From NCBI GenBank assembly GCA_029882535.1, contig JAOUKM010000001.1, positions 110,037-167,878 on the forward strand: a stretch of 57,842 nucleotides of DNA, read 5' to 3'. The stretch is from Candidatus Bathyarchaeota archaeon (GTDB lineage: Archaea; Thermoproteota; Bathyarchaeia; Bathyarchaeales; SOJC01). The notes beneath the pieces are model-generated. The model was not told where the DNA came from. It did not search any database and saw only the letters and a list, made by a program, of their open reading frames with translations. Every line of letters starts with the position of its first letter. The stretch's first letter is position 1. This document shows positions 34,301 through 42,535 of this stretch, in pieces. The translations under genes and the position numbers were made by a program.

Positions 34301-34864
34301 ATGATGGAAAAGACAATTGAGAAACTGGTTTATGCCAACGTCATAATGGCTGGCTTCGGTGGTCAAGGATTGATGTTTATTGGAAAACTTTTAGCATACA
34401 GCGCCATGAAAACTGGAAAGCACGTTACGTGGATACCGTCCTACGGTCCAGAAATGCGTGGAGGAACCGCCAACTGCACAGTCGTCATATCGGACAAGGA
34501 AATAGGGTCACCAGTCATAACCTCACCACAAGCATTGATAATTATGAATAACCCCTCCTTAGAAGCTTTCGAATCCCGCCTGCAACCTCAAGGGACACTG
34601 TTTTTCAACAGTTCGTTAATCACCCGCCAAGTTACAAGAAAGGATATTAAAGTCATAGCGATACCTGCAAACGACATTGCAGTGGAAGTTGGCGAGAAAA
34701 GAACAGCCAACATGGTTATGCTTGGAGCTTATGTAGCGCGGACAAAAATCGCCTCAAAAGAAAGCATTCTTGAAGGCTTAAAAGAATTCTTTGGAAAGAA
34801 AATTCAATTTCTCGACGTAAACACGAAGGCCTTTGAAAAAGGAATGGAATACGGCAAACGCTAA
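34301..34864 (+). CDS. 2-oxoacid:ferredoxin oxidoreductase gamma subunit (VorC/KorC type)
   Basis: A 187-residue gamma subunit with MAGFGGQGLMFIGKLLA and WIPSYGPEMRGGTANCTVVI, the classic gamma-subunit blocks. It is the last gene of the four-gene operon. Two adjacent ATG codons (34301 and 34304) can serve as start. Confidence 0.9.
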   Translation: MMEKTIEKLVYANVIMAGFGGQGLMFIGKLLAYSAMKTGKHVTWIPSYGPEMRGGTANCTVVISDKEIGSPVITSPQALIIMNNPSLEAFESRLQPQGTLFFNSSLITRQVTRKDIKVIAIPANDIAVEVGEKRTANMVMLGAYVARTKIASKESILEGLKEFFGKKIQFLDVNTKAFEKGMEYGKR

Positions 34865-35027
34865 GAGAATACAATACAAAATTCCAAAGATTCTATCTGT
34901 CAGGCATGAAACGTGAGAAAACTATAAGAGACCCCAAACGAAATTTATGAAGCACCATTCAACATCTTGAGTACAGATGCCATCATATGTCATTATGGTC
35001 CTCAAGTAATTTGAGGAGGTAGAAAAC

Positions 35028-35384
35028 GTGACAGAAGAAGAAAAAGCTGCAAAACCAGAAATAAAACCAAAAGCAGAGAAAAAAGAAGAGAAACCTAAAA
35101 AGGTGGTAAAGACGAGCGACAACGCGGTCCTCATCGGCCGAAAACCAGTGATGAACTACGTGGTTGCCTGCCTCACCTTCTTCAACTCAGGTGAGAAAAA
35201 CATCTGCGTCAAAGCCAGAGGACGGGCAATCAGCACTGCAGTCGACACCGTCGAACTGTTGCGACGCGCCTTCATAAAAGACGTGGAACTGAAAGACATC
35301 GCCATCGGCACCGAAGAGGTACAAAGAGAAGAGGGAAGAAAAAGCAACGTCTCAACCATCGAGATAACTTTGGCTCGACCATAG
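35028..35384 (+). CDS. albA: Alba DNA/RNA-binding chromatin protein, with long Lys/Glu-rich N-terminal tail
   Basis: A small abundant nucleic-acid-binding protein. The Alba domain begins at NAVLIGRKPVMNYVVA and ends with VSTIEITLARP; the DNA-contacting loop is ICVKARGRAISTAVD. About 30 residues of Lys, Glu, Ala and Pro precede it, longer than the few residues of crenarchaeal Alba. The start is GTG 35028 after a strong GAGGAGG. A GC-rich hairpin with a T tract follows the gene. Confidence 0.9.
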   Translation: MTEEEKAAKPEIKPKAEKKEEKPKKVVKTSDNAVLIGRKPVMNYVVACLTFFNSGEKNICVKARGRAISTAVDTVELLRRAFIKDVELKDIAIGTEEVQREEGRKSNVSTIEITLARP

Positions 35385-35422
35385 ACCTGAAAGGTTTCCC
35401 TCAATCCAACAACCCAAAAGTC

Positions 35423-35474
35423 GGGTCTCAGGTCCCCGAACGACAGAACAAGGGCCTGACCCACACCCTTTTTC
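35423..35474 (+). terminator. Hairpin plus T tract downstream of Alba
   Basis: GGGTCTCAGGTCC (35423-35435) can pair, with a small TC bulge, with GGGCCTGACCC (35452-35462). It is followed by ACACCCTTTTTCT. This is a likely transcription end or 3'-stabilising structure for the Alba transcript. A small structured RNA cannot be excluded. Confidence 0.5.
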
Positions 35475-35551
35475 TATCTTAAACCCTAACAGATAGCTAT
35501 AAAAATCTGTTTTTCACTATTGAGTAGTCTTTACAACAAAGGTGAAACTTG

Positions 35552-36889
35552 ATGTCAGATTATCCAAAAATAGTTGTTACTCCTCCAGGACCGAAAGCTC
35601 GAGAGCTTGCAAAACGAGACGAAAGGGTGATTTCGCAGTCGTTTGTGCGATGGTATCCTCTTGCGATACAAAGCGGGAAAGGCTGTATAATTCGTGACGT
35701 GGACGGCAACGAATACATAGACTTCAACTCTGGCCTTGTGTGTCTTAACGTGGGACATAGTCATCCTAGGGTGGTAGAGGCGATAAAGAGCCAGTTGGAC
35801 CGTTTTCTACACTATTCCGTTACTGACTTTCTGTATCGTCAAGTTGTGGACGCGGCTGAGAAGCTGGTCAAAATTACTCCTGGCGCGTGGGAGAAGAAGG
35901 TTTTTTTCGGTAACAGCGGTGCTGAGGCGGTTGAGGCTGGGGCGAAGCTTGCAAGGTGGCATACGCGGAAACAATTGTACATAGCTTTTACCAGCGCTTT
36001 CCACGGCAGAACCTTCGGCGGGATGTCTTTTACAGCTAGCAAACCGGTTCAGAGACGTCACTTCTTTCCTTTGGTTCCCGGCGTTACACATGTGCCTTAC
36101 GGTTACTGCTACCGCTGTCCCTTCAAGCTTACCTATCCAGACTGTCGCTATTGGTGCGTAGACTTCATAGACGAACAAGTGCTGCAAAAATATATTCCTC
36201 CCGAGGAGGTTGCTGCCTTCGTCTTTGAGCCGATTCAAGGTGAGGGTGGCTATGTTGTGCCTCCCCCTGAATACTTTCAGAGGCTCAAAAAGTTGGCAGA
36301 TAAGTATGGTATATTGATGATGGATGATGAGGTGCAGGCGGGGATGGGGAGAACGGGCAAATGGTTTGCTATTGAGCATTGGGGTGTTGAGCCAGATATA
36401 ATATGTATCGCTAAATCAATAGCGGCTGGAATGCCTCTAGGCGCCATGGTTGCAAAAGCCTCGATAATGGACTGGGAAGGGGGTTCTCACGCAAGCACTT
36501 TCGGCGGCAACCCAGTGTCTTGTGCTGCTGCGTCAGCAGTTATCGACGTGATTCAAGATGAGGGATTGAGAGAGAATGCGGCAAAACAGGGCGTTTACAT
36601 TATGAAGCGGCTCTTGGAGCTTAAGGAAGAAAGCGAGATTGTCGGCGACGTGCGTGGAAAGGGCTTAATGATTGGCGTAGAACTGGTTGAAGACAAGGCG
36701 AGCAAAAAACCTGCACCAAAAAAGGCAGAAGAGGTTATGACGCGAAGCTGGAAACGCGGCGTTGCAGTGATAACTTGTGGCAAGTCAACAGTACGGATAG
36801 TTCCCCCACTAATTATAACGCGGGAACTTGTAGACGCCGGGTTGGATATCGTAGAAGATGCAATCAAGCAAGTGGAAAAGCAAGGCTAA
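35552..36889 (+). CDS. Class III PLP aminotransferase (GABA/ornithine aminotransferase-like, possibly racemase)
   Basis: A 445-residue fold-type I class III enzyme. GCIIRDVDGNEYIDFNSG, FFGNSGAEAVEAGAKLAR, MMDDEVQAGMGRTGKW and the PLP-lysine block CIAKSIAAGMPLGAM are all present. The insert CYRCPFKLTYPDCRYWC, rich in Cys, is shared by the archaeal subgroup that includes ornithine aminotransferases and broad-specificity amino-acid racemases. So either activity is possible. ATG 35552 is preceded by GGTGA at a proper distance, favouring it over TTG 35549. Confidence 0.88.
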   Translation: MSDYPKIVVTPPGPKARELAKRDERVISQSFVRWYPLAIQSGKGCIIRDVDGNEYIDFNSGLVCLNVGHSHPRVVEAIKSQLDRFLHYSVTDFLYRQVVDAAEKLVKITPGAWEKKVFFGNSGAEAVEAGAKLARWHTRKQLYIAFTSAFHGRTFGGMSFTASKPVQRRHFFPLVPGVTHVPYGYCYRCPFKLTYPDCRYWCVDFIDEQVLQKYIPPEEVAAFVFEPIQGEGGYVVPPPEYFQRLKKLADKYGILMMDDEVQAGMGRTGKWFAIEHWGVEPDIICIAKSIAAGMPLGAMVAKASIMDWEGGSHASTFGGNPVSCAAASAVIDVIQDEGLRENAAKQGVYIMKRLLELKEESEIVGDVRGKGLMIGVELVEDKASKKPAPKKAEEVMTRSWKRGVAVITCGKSTVRIVPPLIITRELVDAGLDIVEDAIKQVEKQG

Positions 36890-37088
36890 AACCTTTTTTC
36901 CTTTTTTACTGGAAACCTATTTAAACCGTAGTGTCTAATTTTTGCAGACTAAGAAGACAGAGTAGTGCATAGTTGCAGCATTGGCGAGACGTTTGGCAGT
37001 ATGACGCCGCTCTGCCTTGGAGGAGTTTGAGGATGGAAGGTGAAAGTGATGGCGATCCGGAGCGTAAGAGAGCAGAGAGGGAGCTAGC

Positions 37089-38300
37089 GTGGGCGCAGAC
37101 AACATTAAACAACTTAGTCTCGCCAAAACAACTGGGCAATCACTACTGTCCCTTGTTTTTAACCTAGGCGGCATTTTTGCAGGTTTAACTGTAGCTGCTT
37201 CTTTAGGTATTTTTTCACGTGAGCTTTGGATATTTGCTCTTTACCCAGGTATTCTTAGCATGAGAGGCGTTATAGGTGGTCTCTTTTCTGGTCGTTTAAG
37301 CACAGGCTTACACTTGGGTACCATTAAAACAAACATCCTTGGAGAAAACACGAAGAGCATCCATATATTGTGGGGGGCCATTGCGGTATTGACGTTTGCA
37401 AGCAGTATTTTGTTGGGCGTTGTAGCGTTACTTTTCGGCGCAATTTTTTGGGGAATAAACGTCTTTACTGGATTGGGTATCCTTGGAGTTCTCATTGCAA
37501 CCATGGGCATATCGCTACTTGTGATCTCCCCTTTGACGATAGCTATTGCCTTTTCCTCGTTCAAGAAAGGCTTAGACCCCGACATCATAGTCTACCCAAT
37601 CACGTCAACAACAGCTGACATTTTAGTCACTTTATGCTATGTTTTGGTGTTGAATATGCTTTTCTTGATGGGTGGGGCAGGTCAGTTTGTTGTGTTTTTG
37701 ATTTGTGTCGTTTTTACGTGTATTGCCTTAATTATTTTCTACAAAAATATGTCCAATGTAGGTTTTGCAAGAACCATTAAAGAAGCTATGTACACTATGG
37801 TTATCGTGGCATTCATAGTGAACGTTACAGGGTCTGTGCTTTCTCGAATTAGCGAAGTTGTGAGTCGCAGACCGGAGATTTATGTTGTCTATCCAGCCCT
37901 TATTGATACGATGGGGGATTTTGGAGCTATTGTGGGGTCAACGGCTACAACAAAACTTGCTTTAGGCACCATTAGTTCCTCCTTCAAATCAATAAAAAAC
38001 CACAGAAACCAGATAGTTGGAGCGTGGCTTGCTTCAGTGACAATGTATGTGATTTTTGCGCTCATTTCATCAATTTTTCAAGCTCCTATAAGCTTTTTTG
38101 CAATATTGCGATTTATTGGCTTGCTTATAGTTACAAACATTCCTGCCTCAGTTTTCATGACTTGGATAGCTTTCAATGCGGCCATCATCACTTTTCAGAA
38201 AGGGCTTGATCCCGATAATTTTGTCATTCCTATAGAAAGCTCATTGGCTGATACAATAACAACTATTTCTCTGCTAACCATGTTGAGTTTGATTGGATAG
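37089..38300 (+). CDS. MgtE/SLC41-type divalent cation transporter
   Basis: A 403-residue integral membrane protein made of two repeated MgtE domains with about five helices each. The signature FALYPGILSMRGVIGGLFSGRLST lies in the first repeat, with PALIDTMGDFGAIVGSTATT in the second. The paired acidic segments KKGLDPDIIVYPITSTTADI and KGLDPDNFVIPIESSLADT are the expected ion-path residues. There is no cytoplasmic CBS domain, as in SLC41 and archaeal forms. It probably moves Mg2+ or a related cation. PhoU-TrkA_C partners lie downstream at 39823 and 40434. The start is GTG 37089 after GGGAG. Confidence 0.85.
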   Translation: MGADNIKQLSLAKTTGQSLLSLVFNLGGIFAGLTVAASLGIFSRELWIFALYPGILSMRGVIGGLFSGRLSTGLHLGTIKTNILGENTKSIHILWGAIAVLTFASSILLGVVALLFGAIFWGINVFTGLGILGVLIATMGISLLVISPLTIAIAFSSFKKGLDPDIIVYPITSTTADILVTLCYVLVLNMLFLMGGAGQFVVFLICVVFTCIALIIFYKNMSNVGFARTIKEAMYTMVIVAFIVNVTGSVLSRISEVVSRRPEIYVVYPALIDTMGDFGAIVGSTATTKLALGTISSSFKSIKNHRNQIVGAWLASVTMYVIFALISSIFQAPISFFAILRFIGLLIVTNIPASVFMTWIAFNAAIITFQKGLDPDNFVIPIESSLADTITTISLLTMLSLIG

Positions 38301-38416
38301 AAACAACTGCGTGTAAACGACACTGCATAGACATCTATAGTATATTGTTCAAACTATTAAATAAGCCAAAAATAAGAAAGGAGAATTAAACGAGTATGTC
38401 ATGATAAGCTAAAGGA

Positions 38417-38479
38417 CTAATATTCCTTTTCTTCCTCTTTCTTCTTCTTGCCTTTGCCCTTCTTCTTTTTCTCTGTCAC
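38417..38479 (-). CDS. Candidate polybasic micro-ORF (20 aa)
   Basis: A 20-codon ORF reading (M)TEKKKKGKGKKKKEEEKEY, starting at GTG 38479. A full GGAGGTGA lies 5 nt upstream, complementary to the archaeal 16S 3' end, which argues that it is translated. It is too short for similarity-based naming. It follows a polyacidic micro-ORF on the same strand by 49 nt. Together they fill most of the otherwise empty spacer between the MgtE gene and the 305-residue hypothetical. A chance ORF in a purine-rich repeat is the alternative. Confidence 0.42.
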   Translation of the reverse strand: MTEKKKKGKGKKKKEEEKEY

Positions 38480-38528
38480 TGTTGTCACCTCCCTTGTGGT
38501 GATTTGAAAGCGTTGCTACCTACCGTTT

Positions 38529-38585
38529 TTACCAGCCTTCTTCAGTCCATTCCTCTTCTTCTTCCTCTTCCTCTTCGAAACGCAC
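38529..38585 (-). CDS. Candidate polyacidic micro-ORF (18 aa)
   Basis: An 18-codon ORF: M-R-F, then nine consecutive Glu, then WTEEGW. The start is GTG 38585, with GGAGG 7 nt upstream (in CTAGGAGGGCTTC). Its charge is opposite to that of the basic micro-ORF downstream on the same strand. No family is known to me. The Glu codons alternate GAA and GAG, so this is not a simple trinucleotide repeat. Confidence 0.38.
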   Translation of the reverse strand: MRFEEEEEEEEEWTEEGW

Positions 38586-38801
38586 ACGAAGCCCTCCTAG
38601 AAAACCATAGCATAATATGGATTCACTTAAGACTTTGTAGAGGAAAGAAGAATGGAAAATAAGGGTTTTCTAACAGAATTAGGAACTTAGAATACCTTAA
38701 AAACCATATGAAACGGGTTTTACGGCTTTATGTCGATAATAACTGTATTTCTACCTTTTTCAACGGGAAAAAGGCAAAATCTCCATTTCGGAAAGAATTA
38801 C

Positions 38802-39719
38802 TTATGAAACAACTAACTCGAGATACACATTGGCATTTGCCCGATTGCTATCAATAAAGGATTGCATCTTTTTGATTGCTCTGTAAGACTTCATTAGGCT
38901 CTTCGAAAAATCGACTTCCATCCACTTTTCATAGAAAGAAGCTACGTTTTTAATAATTGTAAACCTTCTCTTGAGTTTAGAAAGTGCATCTTTAGCGAAT
39001 TGTGGGTCGCATCCTTCCTTGGAAAATTTCACCTGAAATCGCTTACACGACTCTGCAATATTGAGGAGTTCTGCCTCAACACGTTGCTTCGTTTCTTCCA
39101 GAAGTCTTACAATGCAACTTTGGTTTAGAATCACTACTCGTGTAATGACTTTAAAATCCTCTCCATTTTCTCTGAGGAATGTAACGAATTTTTGCCAGTC
39201 AACTAATTCATTCTTCTTGTCGAAGAGTGAATGCCTCTGAAGAAATGCATATACTGAACGACGTAAGCGGATATATGGCGCTTTTTTCAGGAAATGGCTT
39301 GCTTTCTCTCTTTTAGTTTCTTTATCAATATTATGTATGACAATAACTAGGCTTCCAAGTTCACGAAATTTTTTTTCCTTTAAAGTGCGCACTGAGAGGG
39401 GTCTTCTGATTTCTCTTGCCTTTTTTAGAAGGACTGGCTGCTTTCCTTGAAGTAGTTGCGTAACTTTTGAAAGGTTCTTCTCGTTTATCTCCCAGAAGCA
39501 TTTATGTATTTTTCTGCATCCAAGAGCATGCAAGCGACGAGGTGTCAGACTTCTGTCTTTGATGTTTTTTGAAGCCAAGTACACTACGTATATGACCATA
39601 ATTGCATCAAGCACCGACCAAGAATTTAAGATTAGTGTTATTAGTACACGTGGACAATTTTTTAATTCCTTTTGGAGTTTTCTTAGCCGAGCAATAGTCA
39701 CAGTTTCGCTGTTTGTCAT
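38802..39719 (-). CDS. Hypothetical protein with one membrane segment
   Basis: A 305-residue protein I cannot assign. Residues 24-50 contain one hydrophobic stretch (VLITLILNSWSVLDAIMVIY). The rest is basic, helical and Lys/Arg/Leu-rich, with likely coiled coil in the last 100 residues. It is oriented against the MgtE transporter and the PhoU-TrkA_C genes that flank it, so it looks inserted into that cluster. Its strand and the micro-ORFs next to it suggest they may form their own small leftward unit. Confidence 0.6.
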   Translation of the reverse strand: MTNSETVTIARLRKLQKELKNCPRVLITLILNSWSVLDAIMVIYVVYLASKNIKDRSLTPRRLHALGCRKIHKCFWEINEKNLSKVTQLLQGKQPVLLKKAREIRRPLSVRTLKEKKFRELGSLVIVIHNIDKETKREKASHFLKKAPYIRLRRSVYAFLQRHSLFDKKNELVDWQKFVTFLRENGEDFKVITRVVILNQSCIVRLLEETKQRVEAELLNIAESCKRFQVKFSKEGCDPQFAKDALSKLKRRFTIIKNVASFYEKWMEVDFSKSLMKSYRAIKKMQSFIDSNRANANVYLELVVS

Positions 39720-39822
39720 GTTAGGTTTAATAGGTTAATTTTGAAAACAGCAAGAATTATCTATGCTTGTCCGGTATGTTATTGTGGTGGCTTCCACCCC
39801 ACATTGGAGTGTCCTTCGCCAC

Positions 39823-40431
39823 ATGGTGAAGTTGGAGAAGATTGAATACAAACCCATACCAGTCAGAGACTTGCTCGTTGAAATCAAAGACTTATCCGAG
39901 TTAATGATTGACTTGGCTTACTCCGCAGCGCTTTTCGACAGCAAAGAGTTGGCAGAAGAAGTTTTGGAACTCGAAGAACGCGTAGACACGCTTGCGTATC
40001 TTTTAAACATGAATATTATGATTGCAGTCAGAGACGCCCAAGACGCTGAGCTTCTCATAGCCGCTTCCGCAGTAGCATCCGCTGCAGACAAAATCTCTGA
40101 CGCAGCGGCAGACATCGCAACCATAGTAATAAAAAACATAGGTATACACCCTATAGTTCGTCAAGCCTTTGAAAAAGTTGAAGAACACCTTATTCGCGTA
40201 AAAATGAGCCCCACCTCAATCTTAGTAGGCACTTTACTTGATGAATTGGAGTTAGCTGCAAGAATCGGCGTGGACATAATAGCAATTAGAAGAAACAAAG
40301 AATGGATTATAAACCCGAAAGAAACGGAAAAACTTGAGAAAGACGACATTTTGATTGCCCGCGGGGCGCCTCACGGTATCGATGAGCTAAAGAAGCTTGC
40401 CGAAGGGGCTATTAGAAAGTTGGAGGACTAG
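39823..40431 (+). CDS. PhoU-TrkA_C (RCK_C) transport regulator, first copy
   Basis: About 202 residues. A PhoU-like helical part (VEIKDLSELMIDLAYSAALF, EEVLELEERVDTLAYL) is followed by a TrkA C-terminal ligand-binding domain (VKMSPTSILVGTLLDELELA, KDDILIARGAPHGIDEL). Pairs of such genes regularly accompany MgtE-family transporters in archaea and are presumed to gate them in response to a ligand. The open frame begins at 39763; ATG 39823 (MVKLEKIEYKP) is preferred because the extra residues look non-homologous. The second copy follows 2 nt later. Confidence 0.83.
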   Translation: MVKLEKIEYKPIPVRDLLVEIKDLSELMIDLAYSAALFDSKELAEEVLELEERVDTLAYLLNMNIMIAVRDAQDAELLIAASAVASAADKISDAAADIATIVIKNIGIHPIVRQAFEKVEEHLIRVKMSPTSILVGTLLDELELAARIGVDIIAIRRNKEWIINPKETEKLEKDDILIARGAPHGIDELKKLAEGAIRKLED

Positions 40432-40433
40432 CA

Positions 40434-41015
40434 TTGGCTAAAAGGAAAGAACAGTTTAAGGTGATAGTTGACAAGCTTGCAGAGTTGAAGGACACCTCTG
40501 AATTAATGATTGACTTGGCTTACTCCTCCCTCTTATTGAACAACCGCCACTTAGCTGAAGAAGTGCAAGCCCTAGAAGAACGCATGGACGACCTTCACAC
40601 AAAATTCGAACAACTTGTACTGTCAAGCGGCTTCAAACCTGAAGAATCCAAAGACTTCCTAGGACTAATCAGATTGGGGGTCGCTACAGAACAAATTGCC
40701 GATGCTGGAGCCGAGATAGCGGAGGTAGTTTTGAGAGGATTAAAGCCACATCGCATTCTGAAGCTTGTAATCGAAGAGGCAGAAGAAACAGTCGTTAGAG
40801 TCCAAGTATCCCCCAACTCCCCACTAGTAGGAAAAACTCTCCGCCAAGCCCAAATACACGAAGAAACCGGACTGTGGATCCTAGCCATACGAAGAGGCAG
40901 CGTCTGGCTACGCCCAAAACCCAGCACAACAATAGAACAAAACGATATCTTAATCACCTCGGGATACGCAGAAGGAGAAGAGGATTTGGAGAAACTGGCG
41001 TCTCCAAAAGAATGA
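40434..41015 (+). CDS. PhoU-TrkA_C (RCK_C) transport regulator, second copy
   Basis: 193 residues, with the same architecture as the preceding gene and clear paralogy (KDTSELMIDLAYSSLLLNN against KDLSELMIDLAYSAALFDS). The RCK_C part is VQVSPNSPLVGKTLRQAQIH and QNDILITSGYAEGEEDLE. The start is TTG 40434 with GGAGGA 6 nt upstream, inside the end of the first copy. The two probably form a heteromeric regulator. Confidence 0.85.
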   Translation: MAKRKEQFKVIVDKLAELKDTSELMIDLAYSSLLLNNRHLAEEVQALEERMDDLHTKFEQLVLSSGFKPEESKDFLGLIRLGVATEQIADAGAEIAEVVLRGLKPHRILKLVIEEAEETVVRVQVSPNSPLVGKTLRQAQIHEETGLWILAIRRGSVWLRPKPSTTIEQNDILITSGYAEGEEDLEKLASPKE

Positions 41016-41124
41016 GCAGCACCTTCAAAACTCTGTCATCGCGCATCGAATTACACATTTTTGTGTCTAAACCCCATTCTCCCCAAAAACCACACAGTTA
41101 CTCCACACCACAACCTATTTGGAG

Positions 41125-41141
41125 CCTAATAGAACGGTCTA
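41125..41141 (+). repeat. Dispersed 17-nt element, copy 2
   Basis: CCTAATAGAACGGTCTA, one base different from the copy at 6743. It lies in the 153-nt spacer between the ends of two convergent genes (PhoU-TrkA_C and trpB2), so it is not in a promoter position here. It sits in an A/C-rich strand, as the other copies do. Confidence 0.45.
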
Positions 41142-41168
41142 GTCTCTGCGCAGAGAACACACACAGCA

Positions 41169-42470
41169 CTAGCCAACACCAAGCTTGTCCCGATACGCCT
41201 CAATATCCAAAAACCCATGCCCACTAATATTCATACAAATAACTTTCTCTTCACCCGCCTTCTCAGCCTTCAAAGCCTCATCAATACTAGCCCTCACCGC
41301 ATACGCCGACTCCGGCGCAATCAACCATCCCTCACTCTGCAAAAACACCCTCGCCGCTTCAAAACACACCCTCTCATCTGCAGCATACGCAACTGCCTTA
41401 ACAATGTTATGATTCCGCAACGCGCTCACCAACGGCGCAGCTCCATGATACCGCAATCCATCAGCTCTAATCGGCACCATTTCCACGCGATGACCCAACG
41501 TAAACATCTTAAGTAACGGAGTATGCTCAGCGACATCTCCAAAGTCATATCTGTACTCTCCCTTTACAAGGTTGGGTGCTGCCTCAGATTGCGCTGCCAA
41601 AAACTCACACTCACGCTTGCCTTGCAACACTTCACCTGCAAAAGGCAACGCGATTCCTCCAAAATTCGAACCTCCACCTAAACAGCCCACAATCAAGTCA
41701 GGTTCATTATCCACCAGCTTGAATTGCTCAATAGTTTCTAAGCCGATTATCGACTGATGAATAAGAACATGATTAAGCACGGATCCTAGACAATAAACAG
41801 AGCCCTCGTGCGAACTCGCATGTTCCAATCCTTCAGAAACCGCAATTCCCAATGAACCTTGATGATTCGAATTCTTTGCCAACAACTCTCTGCCAATTTT
41901 TGTCTCTTTACTTGGAGAAGCATGAACCGTTGCACCTAAAAGCTTCATAAACGTCTTCCGATCAGTCTTCCAACTATAAACAGCTCTAACCCAAAAAACT
42001 ACACAATCTAATCCCATCAAACTTGCTGCATAAGACAACGCACTACCCCACTGTCCAGCACCAGTCTCTGTCACTAGCGCTGTCTTCCCCTCTTTCGCCG
42101 CAAAATGTGCCTGAGCCAAGGCAGTGTTTACCTTATGGGACCCAGTTGGCGACAAGTCTTCGCGTTTATAATACAGCCTCACTTTCTTCAGTCCAAGATG
42201 TTTCTCAAGCCTTATTGCTCTATACAAAGGCCTAGGTCTTCCGGCTTGAATGTATAGTTCCCTGATTTCCTCAGGAATAGGAATCCAACGGTCAGTAGAA
42301 GCCTCTTGTCCTAAACATTCATGAACCATAGTCTTTCCTAAGAACTCCATTCGTGACGGTCCACTTTCGGGTTCTTTAGGAGGAGGTAATGGCGCCGGCA
42401 AATCAGGCGCAATATTATACCATTTTTTGGGCAAAGCGTCAACAGGAAGAGAAATCTGAGTTGTTTTCAT
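41169..42470 (-). CDS. trpB: Tryptophan synthase beta chain, TrpB2 type
   Basis: This PLP enzyme condenses indole with serine. The 433-residue length and the N-terminal extension (LPKKWYNIAPDLPAPLPPP) are typical of TrpB2 rather than TrpB1. PLP-Lys lies in SPTGSHKVNTALAQ; TETGAGQWGSALSYAA and GCLGGGSNFGGIALPF are the substrate and phosphate loops. No trpA or other trp genes are adjacent. TrpB2 may work as a stand-alone indole-salvage enzyme or a serine deaminase. Start is ATG 42470. Confidence 0.93.
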   Translation of the reverse strand: MKTTQISLPVDALPKKWYNIAPDLPAPLPPPKEPESGPSRMEFLGKTMVHECLGQEASTDRWIPIPEEIRELYIQAGRPRPLYRAIRLEKHLGLKKVRLYYKREDLSPTGSHKVNTALAQAHFAAKEGKTALVTETGAGQWGSALSYAASLMGLDCVVFWVRAVYSWKTDRKTFMKLLGATVHASPSKETKIGRELLAKNSNHQGSLGIAVSEGLEHASSHEGSVYCLGSVLNHVLIHQSIIGLETIEQFKLVDNEPDLIVGCLGGGSNFGGIALPFAGEVLQGKRECEFLAAQSEAAPNLVKGEYRYDFGDVAEHTPLLKMFTLGHRVEMVPIRADGLRYHGAAPLVSALRNHNIVKAVAYAADERVCFEAARVFLQSEGWLIAPESAYAVRASIDEALKAEKAGEEKVICMNISGHGFLDIEAYRDKLGVG

Positions 42471-42535
42471 GCTAACTTACCAACTTTGAGAGAGGTTATA
42501 TTGTGCATAGCTTCTTGAAATAAATGTTTCCACAA

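Noticed and set aside
38391-38409. ATG after AAAGGAG downstream of the MgtE gene
   Set aside because: The frame is only two codons (ATG TCA TGA), so it cannot be a gene.
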